Part shown: positions 8,733 through 17,709 of the stretch, one piece after another | Layout of the letters: each line of letters starts with the position of its first letter | Position numbering within the stretch: the stretch's first letter is position 1 | Source of the DNA: Acidisarcina sp. | GTDB lineage: Bacteria; Acidobacteriota; Terriglobia; Terriglobales; Acidobacteriaceae | DNA: 64,000 nt | NCBI GenBank assembly: GCA_035539175.1 | Contig: DATLIY010000008.1 | Span: 186,001-250,000, forward strand | Direction of reading: 5' to 3' | Position numbers and translations under genes: made by a program | The notes under the pieces: generated by a model | The model's input: only the letters and a program-made list of their open reading frames with translations | Told to the model about the DNA's origin: nothing | Database searches by the model: none

Positions 8733-10075
8733 GATGACTCCTGCGTGGCTCGATCGAGTTTTTGAAAGATGGTCTCGATCCATGCGAGATGTTCGGGCTT
8801 CATAAGGACGGAGCGAAGGCAGGTAACCTTCGCCTCAGAATTTTCAGGGCAACCGGGCCATGTCCCTGGAGGGAAGAACGCCACAGGTAATTGCGCCAGC
8901 GCAAGATGGAGATCGAGTTGGGCAGCCCGTTGAAACACAGTTGTCGCTCGGCGTGAGGATTCTTCTGGTGAAACCGATTTCACTGACCATATAACAATAT
9001 CTAACTCCGGTGGAAACGGGGCGAGAAACCTGCAATCTTCTTTTATTAGCCCATGCAATTTGCGTGCCGCAGCGCAGGATTGTGCCAGCGATGCGGCAAA
9101 CTCACCTTCCGGCACAAGAGGAAGCAGTTGCTGGGTGGCCCACAGGGCAACCGCAGCCGCTCCGGCACGGGAGCACTCCAGACTGATCTCGCCCAGGTGG
9201 AGCTGCTCCGATGTGAAGTAAGTATAGGGCGAGTCGTGCTTGTAAAAGCGGCCCACCGACGGGTCGCGGAAGAGGATGCAGCCGCAGCCAAAGGGCTGAA
9301 GCCCGTGTTTGTGCGGGTCAACCACGATGGAGTCGGCTTCTGCCATCGCCTGAAATGCGCTGCGGGCCTCTGCCTCTAAAGTGGGCGCGATGAGGCGGAA
9401 GTAGCCTCCGTAGGCAGCATCCACATGCACGCGAAAGCCATACTTCCGGCGCAATTCAAGAACCCGGTCCAGGGGATCGACCGATCCAGTGGCTGTTGTT
9501 CCCAGGGTTACGACGACGGTGCCGACATCCCCCTTCTTCAATTCTTCTTCGAGGGCCGCCAGGTCCATGCGCCCACGGGAATCCACTGCGATGGAGCTGA
9601 AGCCGAGGCGCAGCACGCCGCTGATGCGGGAATGCGTGTAATGGGCCTGCTCCGATGCGACAATGCGCTTGCCAGGCGCCTGTTGACCGGCAACCCACAA
9701 CGCCTCAAGGTTCGCGAAGGTGCCTCCGCTGGTGAGATGACCGAGAGGATTCTGATATCCGAAAATCGTGGCGATCTCACGTACGGCCTCCATCTCCATC
9801 TGGGAACTGGCGCGGCCTCCATCCAGAGCATGATTGTTCGGATTGAGCCACATGGCCATCGCATACGCGGCACGGGCCACGGGGTGCGGAGGTTTGAGCA
9901 TCTGGCCGGCATAGAGCGGGTGGAAATAAGGGTAGTTATCCGCCATGCGCTCGGATGCGCGCTCGAGGACCGCCGCCATCTTCTGCACAGACTCGGCGTC
10001 TGGACCCGGCAGTGCGGGGAGCGCCGCAAACTTCTCCTGCAAGCGTGTGAGTGCGGGAGCCAATAGGTCGAACAT
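8729..10075 (-). CDS. Pyridoxal-dependent amino acid decarboxylase (group II)
   Basis: A 448-residue fold-type I PLP enzyme of the group II decarboxylases (glutamate, tyrosine, aspartate or aromatic amino acid decarboxylases). Visible landmarks are HLTSGGTFANLEAL, the substrate-side SEQAHYTHSRISGVLRLG, the cofactor Asp in HVDAAYGGYFRL, and the PLP-lysine motif VVDPHKHGLQPFGCGC. Specificity cannot be read from sequence; aspartate or tyrosine are both possible. The start at 10075 is preferred because AGGA lies five bases upstream; another ATG five codons earlier lacks one. Its stop overlaps the mutarotase start, so the two are translationally coupled, an unexpected link between amino acid decarboxylation and galactose metabolism. 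Confidence 0.9.
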   Translation of the reverse strand: MFDLLAPALTRLQEKFAALPALPGPDAESVQKMAAVLERASERMADNYPYFHPLYAGQMLKPPHPVARAAYAMAMWLNPNNHALDGGRASSQMEMEAVREIATIFGYQNPLGHLTSGGTFANLEALWVAGQQAPGKRIVASEQAHYTHSRISGVLRLGFSSIAVDSRGRMDLAALEEELKKGDVGTVVVTLGTTATGSVDPLDRVLELRRKYGFRVHVDAAYGGYFRLIAPTLEAEARSAFQAMAEADSIVVDPHKHGLQPFGCGCILFRDPSVGRFYKHDSPYTYFTSEQLHLGEISLECSRAGAAAVALWATQQLLPLVPEGEFAASLAQSCAAARKLHGLIKEDCRFLAPFPPELDIVIWSVKSVSPEESSRRATTVFQRAAQLDLHLALAQLPVAFFPPGTWPGCPENSEAKVTCLRSVLMKPEHLAWIETIFQKLDRATQESS

Positions 10076-10251
10076 GGGATCCTGTGGCATGACTGCAAGA
10101 ATATAACGACGGGAAAAGGGTCAGCCTTCGCGACGAAATCGCGACGGGAGAAATGGGCCGCACGCGCTGCCGCCAGGTTAGTACCGGCGCGTACCAGGAC
10201 GGCGGTCATCAACATGAAGATGAGGCAGAGTGTGTATCGAGGGACCCAAAA

Positions 10252-10269
10252 TTAGCAAAAAGGTGCTAA
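10252..10269. promoter_or_regulatory. Inverted repeat upstream of the cold-shock gene
   Basis: TTAGCA and TGCTAA flank six bases, 108 bases before the cold-shock start. The leader between here and the start codon is long, as is usual for cold-shock mRNAs. It could be an operator or part of the promoter region; there is no direct proof. Confidence 0.3.
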
Positions 10270-10376
10270 ACTGCTGTCGCGTTTGCAAGAACCGGTAAGA
10301 GCAGTCCTTCGCCTGTAGCAAGTTTCTGCCAGTAGTTCCGATTCGACCGGCGCAATTCAATCCAGGAATAGCAACA

Positions 10377-10577
10377 ATGGAACAGGGAACAGTGAAGTGG
10401 TTTAACGATGCCAAAGGATATGGGTTTATCTCGCGGCAGAACGGCGAAGACGTGTTCGTGCATTACTCTGCCATTAACTCCAATGGCTTCAAAAGCTTGC
10501 AGGAAGGCCAGGCGGTACAGTTCACCGTTGTGAAGGGACCGAAGGGTTGGCAGGCGGCTGACGTTCAGCCCCTGTAA
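10377..10577 (+). CDS. Cold-shock protein, CspA family
   Basis: A 66-residue single OB-fold cold-shock domain that binds single-stranded RNA and DNA and melts mRNA structure. The RNP1 motif KGYGFI and RNP2 motif VFVHYSAI are both present, after the near-invariant [20 protein letters not shown]. Length and composition are standard for the family. It stands alone, with divergent or converging genes on either side, and has a long leader that could hold a temperature-responsive RNA structure; this last point is inference from the family. Several paralogs normally exist per genome, so no specific csp name is given. Confidence 0.97.
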   Translation: MEQGTVKWFNDAKGYGFISRQNGEDVFVHYSAINSNGFKSLQEGQAVQFTVVKGPKGWQAADVQPL

Positions 10578-10638
10578 ATCCCCTGTAGTTTGTACATAAA
10601 CTGTGGCCGGGGCCAGAACCGGGGCCGGATGCTGCTTG

Positions 10639-10670
10639 GCAAAGGCGGATGTGAAATTCTCCGCCCTTGC
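10639..10670. terminator. Stem-loop between cold-shock and glycosyltransferase genes
   Basis: GCAAAGGCGGA and TCCGCCCTTGC form an 11-bp stem with one mismatch and a 10-base loop between two convergent genes. No T tract follows on either side, so terminator function is tentative. Confidence 0.45.
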
Positions 10671-10696
10671 TACATCCCTATTGAAGTCCGGCCCTC

Positions 10697-12079
10697 CTAA
10701 TGAGATTGCGTCTCCGATTTCGGGGAATCGAACCCGTGCGTTGGCGACGCAGGGAGTGCCAGCGCTTCCAGCGCGTCACAGGCCTGCTTCAAGCCGTCTT
10801 CCTCTAACAAACGGCTGCGGATAGCCGCGGCTTCCCGCTGATAGGCGGGATCGGCAAGCATTTTGGCAATGAGCCGGGCTGCGCGTTCCGCGGTATAGTC
10901 CTTGCGCTGGATGATCTCAGCCACTCCCAGTCTTTTTACGCGACGGGCATTGTCCGGTTGGTCGTGGCTATAGGGCATGACCAGCATGGGCTTCCCTGCC
11001 TGCAGGGCCTGCGCTGTGGTGCCCACCCCACCCTGATGCACCACCAGGGAAGCATGGGGGAAGAGTTGCGAGTAGGGCGCATACTGAGCGACACATAAGT
11101 TAGGAGAGTAGGGCTGCGGGGGAAGATTGCGCGGATCCGAGCCGACCAGCAGCACCGCCCGCTGGCCTAGGATGTCCGCCGCCTGCGCGCTTTGTTGGAA
11201 GAAATCTCCTGCGTTATGGACCGCGGCAGAGCCCAGCGTGAAGACGAGCGGAGGTGGGCCGGCTTGAAGGAAGCTCTCCAGCTCCGGAGCCAGGCCGCTT
11301 TTGCCCCCGTCGCTGTCGTAAAAGACAAAGCCGGTGATCTTTGTGCTGGCGGGCCAGTCCGGCTGAGTGGAGCCCAGAACCGAAGAAAAAAGCGCCAGCA
11401 CCAGGCGAGGAGAGTGCTTGGCATCGAAGATGGGATTGGGGCCGCGCTCCAGGCCAAGCTCCGCGCGCAAGGCATAGACCGGTTCCGCCCAGTTACGCGT
11501 CACCCATCGCGCGAAGTGAGCGACGATGTGCCCCATTCCCGGCAGAAATGGTTCCAGCCGCGCGAGCGTCGGGTAAGGAGGTAGCACTGGCGGGTCATAG
11601 GCGGAGAAGAACGAGAGAGGCGCCAGCACATAGGAGGCCCAGGGGGTTCCTGTAACCTCGGCAACAATGGGCGCGGCGTAGGCAAGTTCGCCCGCAAGCA
11701 GGAGGTCTGCACCTCCATCGGCGCGCACAGCCGACAGCAGATCGTCATAACTCTGCCGCAGCACGGGGAAGAGGAAATCGCGGAGGCCTCGCTCGGTTCC
11801 CTTCTTCAAGTCGTAGACCATTGCGGCCAGGCGATTATCATCCGGATCGATGTCGGGACGCAGGGGCGAGAACCCGAGGCCGAGCGGCTCTATTTTGCGG
11901 CGATAGAGCTCCGGCACGGCGAGTACAGGATGATGCCCCCGGCGCTGCAGCTCCAGCGCAAGAGCGATAAGCGGATTAATATCCCCGAACGTTCCGATGT
12001 TGGTCAGCACAATTCGCAGACGGCGGCGTGAGAGCGTGTCGCCGAAGAGGGAGGAAGCTCCTGAGGGATGTGTCGTCAT
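10697..12079 (-). CDS. UDP-glycosyltransferase-like protein (GT1/MGT family)
   Basis: A 460-residue GT-B fold glycosyltransferase. The N-terminal Rossmann domain begins RIVLTNIGTFGDINPLIALA, as in macrolide and sterol glucosyltransferases. The C-terminal donor-binding block has HASLVVHQGGVGTTAQALQA, then GKPMLVMPYSHDQPDNARRV, the nucleotide-sugar motif of the family. The acceptor could be a lipid, carotenoid, natural product or xenobiotic; nothing nearby settles it. It has its own transcription unit, is divergent from nhaA across a 229-base gap and converges on the cold-shock gene. No signal peptide is visible, so it should act at the cytoplasmic face. Confidence 0.9.
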   Translation of the reverse strand: MTTHPSGASSLFGDTLSRRRLRIVLTNIGTFGDINPLIALALELQRRGHHPVLAVPELYRRKIEPLGLGFSPLRPDIDPDDNRLAAMVYDLKKGTERGLRDFLFPVLRQSYDDLLSAVRADGGADLLLAGELAYAAPIVAEVTGTPWASYVLAPLSFFSAYDPPVLPPYPTLARLEPFLPGMGHIVAHFARWVTRNWAEPVYALRAELGLERGPNPIFDAKHSPRLVLALFSSVLGSTQPDWPASTKITGFVFYDSDGGKSGLAPELESFLQAGPPPLVFTLGSAAVHNAGDFFQQSAQAADILGQRAVLLVGSDPRNLPPQPYSPNLCVAQYAPYSQLFPHASLVVHQGGVGTTAQALQAGKPMLVMPYSHDQPDNARRVKRLGVAEIIQRKDYTAERAARLIAKMLADPAYQREAAAIRSRLLEEDGLKQACDALEALALPASPTHGFDSPKSETQSH

Positions 12080-12308
12080 ATACCCCGGTTGATCTTTTCC
12101 AACAATTCCACTTTACCTGTGTTCAGATGAGAGCAGTGATGCGCGGTTTTCTTCGTGAAGATCCGCATGGCCTCAACTATATCGTGCGAATGGAGATGCT
12201 TCAGAACCTCAGGCTAATCCTACGCGACTCATTGTCTGTAAGCACAACTCAATTCCATAGGGATCGATGCCGCACGAGTGATTCGGTTCGACTCCACGCA
12301 CAGCCAAT

Positions 12309-13694
12309 ATGAGAGTTCCTCCGAGAAACCGCGCGCTGCTGGAAGTTCAGACACACAACGCTCCCCTGTTACGCGGGGTGCTGTTGCCTGCGCAGGATTT
12401 TCTGCACACTGCAGGCCTGAGCGGCATTGCGCTGATGGTGGCCGCGGCGATTGCGCTGTGCTGGGCGAACTCTCCCTTGCGCGAGAGCTACCAGAATCTC
12501 TGGCATGCGCAGATCGGATTCCGCGTCTTCCACTACGAAGCTGCCGAGGATCTACGCCACCTGGTGAACGATGTTCTGATGGTGGTGTTCTTCTACGTTG
12601 CCGGTCTTGAGATCAAGCGAGCCCTGGTGACGGGAGAACTCGCAGACCGCAGAAACGCCGCACTGCCGATCCTCGCCGCATTGGGAGGAATGGTGGTTCC
12701 GGCAACGATCTACCTACTGGTCAATCGGTACTCGCCATCGATGAGGCACGGCTGGGGCGTGCCGATGGCCACGGATATCGCCTTTGCAATGGGCGTGCTG
12801 GCGCTGTTGGGGAACCGTGTCAGCACCCAGCTACGGCTGTTTCTGCTGACGCTGGCCATTGTCGACGATATTGGCGCAATCGCGGTGATCGCCATCTTCT
12901 ACACTCCGCATCTTTACATTCCAGCGTTGCTGATTGCTGCGACGTGCCTGGCCATCATGGGCGGACTGGTGAAGATCGGGGTGAAGCAAAGTATTCCCTA
13001 CATCCTGCTGTCGATTGGCTTCACTGCTGCGGTCGGGTCCGCCGGGATCCATACGACGATTGCCGGAGTCATTTTAGGTCTGCTGACGCCACGAACTCCG
13101 GGCTTTCGTTTTGATGAGTTCGCAGGGTTTCTCAACCAGCACAAGGCACAGCTCGACCCGGAACAGGCCGCAATTCATCCTTATGAGACGGAGCTTTTTC
13201 TTGCGAAGGCGCAGGAGATTGCGTTCGACACTGAGGGTGTTGCCGACAGGCTGGAGCGCAGCTTGCGCACCTGGACGGACTTCGTAATCGTTCCCTTGTT
13301 TGCACTGGCAAATGCGGGTGTCGCCTTTGCGCCTGATTTGCTCCAGCTCGCCCTGCACAGCACGGTGACATGGGGAGTGCTGCTGGGCCTGTTGATCGGC
13401 AAGCCAATCGGCATCTTGCTGGCGTGCTGGGCAGGAGTGCGCCTTGGGATCGCCAGGTTGCCAGGCTCCACAAAATGGCGCGAGATGGCTGGAGTAGGGC
13501 TGGTGGCAGGCGTAGGCTTCACCATGTCGCTATTCATTGCGGATCTGGCATTCGAGCAGGAGCCACTGGTGGATGCGGCGAAGCTGGGGACCTTCACAGC
13601 TTCCCTACTGGCAGGGCTCGCCGGCTACTGCGTGCTTCGGCTGGTGAGCCGCACGGCTTCGCCGGAACATGACACCATCACGGATACAAATTAA
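12309..13694 (+). CDS. nhaA: Na+/H+ antiporter NhaA
   Basis: A 461-residue inner-membrane sodium/proton antiporter that exports Na+ in exchange for protons and helps with pH and salt homeostasis. The paired aspartates of the transport site are at residues 186-187 in AIVDDIGAIAVIAIFY, and the other essential Asp is in MATDIAFAMGVLALLG near residue 155. The C-terminal GVGFTMSLFIADLAF is also typical. It is longer than the roughly 390-residue E. coli protein because of an extended N-terminus and a central loop near residues 270-300. No strong ribosome site precedes the ATG. The stop overlaps that of the convergent deaminase gene at the tetranucleotide TTAA. Confidence 0.95.
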   Translation: MRVPPRNRALLEVQTHNAPLLRGVLLPAQDFLHTAGLSGIALMVAAAIALCWANSPLRESYQNLWHAQIGFRVFHYEAAEDLRHLVNDVLMVVFFYVAGLEIKRALVTGELADRRNAALPILAALGGMVVPATIYLLVNRYSPSMRHGWGVPMATDIAFAMGVLALLGNRVSTQLRLFLLTLAIVDDIGAIAVIAIFYTPHLYIPALLIAATCLAIMGGLVKIGVKQSIPYILLSIGFTAAVGSAGIHTTIAGVILGLLTPRTPGFRFDEFAGFLNQHKAQLDPEQAAIHPYETELFLAKAQEIAFDTEGVADRLERSLRTWTDFVIVPLFALANAGVAFAPDLLQLALHSTVTWGVLLGLLIGKPIGILLACWAGVRLGIARLPGSTKWREMAGVGLVAGVGFTMSLFIADLAFEQEPLVDAAKLGTFTASLLAGLAGYCVLRLVSRTASPEHDTITDTN

Positions 13695-15304
13695 TTCTGC
13701 CGCCCGGATTCAAAGGCGCTGAAGCGCTGCTCCAGCTCCCACTGCTGCTGCGCCCTTTCGCTCGATTGCAGAAACTCACGGCATGCTAGCGACGGAGGAG
13801 TACCCAAGGCCTGAGCCATGCAAGGCTGAACTACTTGCGTGAATCCATCCCCGTTTCGCCAGAGGCTTTGCCCGGGAAGAAAACTATGCTCGATGCCAGC
13901 GCGCACCATCGTCTTCAGGTCATGGTACGTGAGCGGATAGGTCAAGGCTGCTCTGACGTATTCATGAGTGAGGTCAATCCGCGACACTCCCTCGTCGTCG
14001 GTTGAGAGCGCAACAGGCACGCCATATCTCCGATAGAGAAGGAATGGATGGTCCACGCCGCGAACACCGAGGATGACATCGTTGCTCGTCAAGTTGACTT
14101 CGACAAGAACGTGGCGTGCAGCCATCTCCTTCAATAGCCGGTAGGGCTGCTGCTCATACATTAAATCGACACCGTGCCCGATGCGCTCGGCATGACCCTG
14201 CTCGATTGCCGAACGGATGTGGAACGTCAAGCCATCGGGGGGAACGAGGCCGGGTGCAAGCTCGCCGGCGTGAAGGGCGATGTGCACTTTGGGATAGAGG
14301 CCATGCAAATAATCCAGCATGTGCATCTGCAGGCGGTAGTCGGCCATGGAGCGATATCCATCCTCCGGCATAACGAAGTTGATGCCGACAACCATGGGGT
14401 AGGCGGAGGCAATCTCAAAGCCTAGCAGCGTCTGCGCGAAGACCCGCGCGGGAGGAAAGCCCCGCAAAACCTGGTATAGGAATCGGATCTCCACCTTGCA
14501 GGCAGGAGCAGCATCTGCCGCGCCACACTTCTCCATCTGGTTGCGGCGGTCGAGCGCGTTCTGCAAGTGCTCGCGAGCTACGGCGACATCGTCCCGCAGA
14601 CCATGCGCCAGCAAATCTTCGCGAAGTTTCGCCAGATCGGGATTCCACCCCAATTCATGGGCGAGCGCCGCGGTGTGCTGAAATTTGGGCGTCTCCATCA
14701 ACTCGATGTATTGCTCGTTCTGCGCCGCAGCACGGGTGGCAACTTCATCCAGCCATTCCGCAGTATGGGTGGGCGAGGTCCCCCGAAACTTCTCGAAGGT
14801 TTCAAAGAAGTGATCGTGGCCGGATACACCGGCGGAAGGTACAAAGCTCCTCATCGAGAATGAGTCAATCAAGGAATCATAGAGAGCGGAGTTGGCAGGG
14901 ACGCGGCTGGCGGGGGTCTGCCCTTCACCGCATATAGTCTGGCCCGAGGTGCTGTTTGCCGCCGCCGCAGGCACAAAGCTGAGGGAAACGGTATTCACGC
15001 AGAGCCCGTCCTCGCCCGCTGCACGGATCCACGACTCGGCGTACACCGCGCCCGAAAGGTGATTGTGAAGGTCGGCGCCCTTAGGCATGTTCAGCAGAAA
15101 GGCCCGGAGTGTGAGTGGCCCGTCTTTGCGAGCCTGCTCAAAGGCTCGGGAAGTACGGACCTCTGCCGGCGAGGCTGTGGAACGTTGCGCGCCATCCGCC
15201 GTGGGAAGAAAGACGCACCAGGCAACCGCGCAGAGAATCGCTCCTGCGAATCGCCGCGAATGCATTAGGGAGCCTGGGTGAGTTAGAAATTCGCGGGATG
15301 TCAT
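13691..15304 (-). CDS. Exported adenosine deaminase-like amidohydrolase
   Basis: A member of the adenosine/AMP deaminase metallohydrolase family carrying a secretion signal. Zinc-site and catalytic landmarks are KGADLHNHLSGAVY (HxH), IALHAGEL, ERIGHGVDL and ALSTDDEGVSRIDL. The family hydrolyses adenosine to inosine; an exported form would act on nucleosides in the periplasm or outside the cell. Three starts are possible: TTG at 15334, ATG at 15304 and ATG at 15265. The last gives the most compact signal peptide (MHSRRFAGAILCAVAW, then ADGA before Q) but has no ribosome site; 15304 has AGAGGA at long spacing. The 537-residue length exceeds cytoplasmic Add enzymes by about 200 because of an N-terminal helical region before the barrel, resembling secreted ADGF-type deaminases. 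Confidence 0.88.
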   Translation of the reverse strand: MTSREFLTHPGSLMHSRRFAGAILCAVAWCVFLPTADGAQRSTASPAEVRTSRAFEQARKDGPLTLRAFLLNMPKGADLHNHLSGAVYAESWIRAAGEDGLCVNTVSLSFVPAAAANSTSGQTICGEGQTPASRVPANSALYDSLIDSFSMRSFVPSAGVSGHDHFFETFEKFRGTSPTHTAEWLDEVATRAAAQNEQYIELMETPKFQHTAALAHELGWNPDLAKLREDLLAHGLRDDVAVAREHLQNALDRRNQMEKCGAADAAPACKVEIRFLYQVLRGFPPARVFAQTLLGFEIASAYPMVVGINFVMPEDGYRSMADYRLQMHMLDYLHGLYPKVHIALHAGELAPGLVPPDGLTFHIRSAIEQGHAERIGHGVDLMYEQQPYRLLKEMAARHVLVEVNLTSNDVILGVRGVDHPFLLYRRYGVPVALSTDDEGVSRIDLTHEYVRAALTYPLTYHDLKTMVRAGIEHSFLPGQSLWRNGDGFTQVVQPCMAQALGTPPSLACREFLQSSERAQQQWELEQRFSAFESGRQN

Positions 15305-15444
15305 CTTGACCGGCAGATCCTCTGGCAGAACCAATCGCTAACAGTGTAAGGCAGGCCGCCCCGTAATCCTGTGGATCCGGCGCATCCGGAACGAGCGGCG
15401 CTATGAGATGGCGGGGTAGAAAGCTGGGAGGTTTGGAGAAGGGT

Positions 15445-15473
15445 TTGGCGCAGGACAAAGCTGTTGCTATACT
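15445..15473 (+). promoter_or_regulatory. Candidate sigma-70 promoter upstream of tRNA-Phe
   Basis: TTGGCG and TATACT are separated by 17 bases. The predicted transcription start is about 120 bases before the tRNA, which would imply a processed leader. The motif match is decent but unproven. Confidence 0.35.
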
Positions 15474-15600
15474 GTCTGAGGTTGTTTGACGTAGCACTGT
15501 GGACATGCCCAGGCATCGCCCTGACGCTCTTCTCAGGCGGGAGATTCCTCCCCGCAACTCAGACAGACCCAGCGCTTCCAAAGCGCCCTTGGGATTCCAA

Positions 15601-15675
15601 GGCCAGATAGCTCAGTGGTAGAGCGCGGCCCTGAAAAGGCCGGCGTCGGCGGTTCGATCCCGTCTCTGGCCACCA
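15601..15675 (+). tRNA. tRNA-Phe (GAA)
   Basis: A full cloverleaf can be drawn: acceptor GGCCAGA pairs perfectly with TCTGGCC, D stem GCTC/GAGC, anticodon stem CGGCC/GGCCG around loop CTGAAAA with anticodon GAA, T stem GGCGG/CCGTC with loop TTCGATC, discriminator A, and an encoded CCA end. Confidence 0.98.
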
Positions 15676-15709
15676 TTTAGAATCAGTAGTTTACAGGAAA
15701 CAGTCAACG

Positions 15710-15735
15710 GCCTCCGCAATTCGGAGGCTTTTCTT
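15710..15735 (+). terminator. Rho-independent terminator after tRNA-Phe
   Basis: A 7-bp stem GCCTCCG / CGGAGGC with a five-base loop is followed by TTTTCTTATTT, 34 bases past the tRNA end. Confidence 0.9.
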
Positions 15736-15846
15736 ATTTCTTCTAGGGTATTTTCAGCTCTTTATAAGTGGAAACAATGATGGCCGCAAAAATGTTCGGC
15801 CTACCGGGGGCGAGGTCGATTTCCTTGAAAATCATTCATCCAGAAT

Positions 15847-16761
15847 CTATTTGACTTGTGGCTTTTGTGAGTTCGTTTCATCAAGCGCTGCGCGAAGTCC
15901 CTGCGCCAACTCAATGGCATCGTCGTTAGCCCAAAAATGCATGAAATAAAGGTGCGGCTGATCGTTGAGCATGTGATTGTGCACGGCCTCGACTTCAATC
16001 CCATGCGTCCGCAAAGCCCGGATTACCGGATTGACTTCACTTGCGAGCAGAACAAAATCTCCTGAGATCGCCGCTTTGCCTCCACCAGTAGGTTGAAAGT
16101 TGATGGCGGTGGCAGTACCCATCGCCGGGGGAACCTCCATGCCACTGTCGGTTATCTTCTCCACGCGCGAAACGGAGAACTGTAGAATGCCTCCGTTTAC
16201 TTTGCCGGCATAACCGAGAGCTTGTTCGACCTCCTTGGTATTGAGATCGATCGCTTGTTGCGCGGCGGCTGGCGTAGCGGTTGTTGTGGGTGGCGGAGTC
16301 TTGGTCAGAGCAATTGCAGAGGCGAGCGAACGCGCCAATGCAACAGGATCGCCATGTCCTTCAATATGCATGTAGATCACGCGCGGCGATTCGCCCAGCA
16401 GGTGATTGTGAATTGAGGTCTGCTCGATTCCTTGCTGCTGGAGCTTCAACATGACGGGTTCGATTTCTTCGTCCGTCAAGACGAGGTCGCCCATCACCAT
16501 CGCCTCATTCCCCATTTTCTTGAAGGCTACCCAGGAGCCCAACGCTAGTCCAGGGGCTACGGTCACACCGTCTTTCACAACCTTCATGTCTCTGCGTGGC
16601 AGAGCGAACTTATAAACATCCCCCGGCTGCATCTGGCCGGATCGGCCCAGCACAGCCTCTACCGGTTTCCAGGTTGCAGTGGAATCGTCTTGTGCTGTAG
16701 CGAAAGTCCAGTTACATGCGAGCAAACATAAGCTGGCAAAGCATACTATTTGTCTTTTCAT
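15847..16761 (-). CDS. Exported protein with two DUF1259 (LppY/LpqO) repeats
   Basis: A 304-residue protein with a clear Sec signal (MKRQIVCFASLCLLACNWTF, cleavage after ATAQ likely). The mature part is an internal duplication: each half has a VEAVLGRSGQ- or VEQALGYAGK-type opening, a GSWVAFKK- or GTATAINF-type strand, a GDLVL/GDFVL strand and a signature HNHLLGESPRVIYMHIEGHGD or HNHMLNDQPHLYFMHFWAND. This matches the DUF1259/LppY-LpqO family, whose function is unknown. The conserved histidines in both halves suggest metal or small-ligand binding, which is inference. It starts 14 bases after chrB with a strong GGAGGG site, so the two form an operon. Confidence 0.85.
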   Translation of the reverse strand: MKRQIVCFASLCLLACNWTFATAQDDSTATWKPVEAVLGRSGQMQPGDVYKFALPRRDMKVVKDGVTVAPGLALGSWVAFKKMGNEAMVMGDLVLTDEEIEPVMLKLQQQGIEQTSIHNHLLGESPRVIYMHIEGHGDPVALARSLASAIALTKTPPPTTTATPAAAQQAIDLNTKEVEQALGYAGKVNGGILQFSVSRVEKITDSGMEVPPAMGTATAINFQPTGGGKAAISGDFVLLASEVNPVIRALRTHGIEVEAVHNHMLNDQPHLYFMHFWANDDAIELAQGLRAALDETNSQKPQVK

Positions 16762-16775
16762 TGGACCCTCCGTTT

Positions 16776-17705
16776 CTATGCGATCGAGTGATAGAGCCCT
16801 TCGATCAGGTCCATCCCTCGGCGTAACAGTTCGTCATCGGGGATGCCCTGCTTGGCCCATCCATTCAGAATCTGGTTGATGGTAATGCCCTCGCTGCGAC
16901 CGAACTTCTCATCGTCGAGGTCGGCATCGTGGATAGCCTGCCCGATCAGTCGCACTTTCTTGTCCGTGAGACCGAAGCGCGCACAAAGAGTTTCAAACGT
17001 GCAATTCTCGCCTTCATGACCAAAGCCACCGGCCTGATACATATCGAACGGAACGGCTTCAGGATGAGCTGTTGGATTGTTGTCAAAGAGGAAGGAGGCC
17101 TTGGTATCAACGAATCGCCTTATAAGCCAGGCAGAGGAGACACGATCGATTCCTGGCCGTGGACGTGTGATCCAGGCACGGTTTTGATATTCCATCTTGG
17201 ATACCCTGCCTTTCGCAGGCCGCTCCTGCGCGGTCAGGGGATGTTCTGCCTTGTAGAGGGCTTCTCCAGCTTTTGCCTTGAGCGGACTTTCGAAAAAGTC
17301 AATCTCTACAATCTCTTCAAATTGTCGTTTCAGTCGAGCCAACTGCGTCGAGAATCCCTGCGTGGAAGGTTTGAGTTGTTGAACCTCCCGGATGAGCGCG
17401 ATGTAGTCGGGTTTGCGCTCTTCGCGGAACTTCTCCTTGAGCACCTCGGATGGAAGGTCATCGATTGCCAGGACCTGAAGCACAGAGGCTTCTCCCTTGA
17501 ATCCGCGTATCGCCGTAGCCAGCCACTCAAGCCGCTCCTGATTCGCTGGCGTATTTGGCAACACGTAGCCGGAATTGCGCAGTGCGAGCGTCCCGTATTT
17601 CTGGAGCTTTCGCCATACCCGCACCCTCTCGCTGGTTCTCTTTGAGGGCAGGCTGAAGATCAGCAGCAGCCAGGGCACGGTCTCTCGACGTGATGTAATA
17701 TTCAT
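16776..17705 (-). CDS. chrB: Chromate resistance protein ChrB
   Basis: A 309-residue protein with the two usual ChrB parts. The N-terminal region (VPWLLLIFSLPSKRTSERVR through LPNTPANQERLEWL) resembles the regulatory/ChrB N domain. The C-terminal domain has AWITRPRPGIDRVSSAWLIR, FGHEGENCTFETLCARFGL and the IGQAIHDADLDDEKFGRSEG segment. ChrB proteins act as chromate-responsive regulators and are required for full resistance. The transporter ChrA, its normal partner, is not in this window; instead the gene is followed by a DUF1259 protein and diverges from a TolC-RND-adaptor efflux operon. A 13-bp palindrome sits five bases before the ATG, and no Shine-Dalgarno is evident. Confidence 0.87.
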   Translation of the reverse strand: MNITSRRETVPWLLLIFSLPSKRTSERVRVWRKLQKYGTLALRNSGYVLPNTPANQERLEWLATAIRGFKGEASVLQVLAIDDLPSEVLKEKFREERKPDYIALIREVQQLKPSTQGFSTQLARLKRQFEEIVEIDFFESPLKAKAGEALYKAEHPLTAQERPAKGRVSKMEYQNRAWITRPRPGIDRVSSAWLIRRFVDTKASFLFDNNPTAHPEAVPFDMYQAGGFGHEGENCTFETLCARFGLTDKKVRLIGQAIHDADLDDEKFGRSEGITINQILNGWAKQGIPDDELLRRGMDLIEGLYHSIA

Positions 17706-17709
17706 TACG

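Noticed and set aside
10606-10630. GC-rich CCGGGGCC repeated as CCGGGGCC after the cold-shock gene
   Set aside because: It is a short direct, not inverted, repeat and too small to support a feature.
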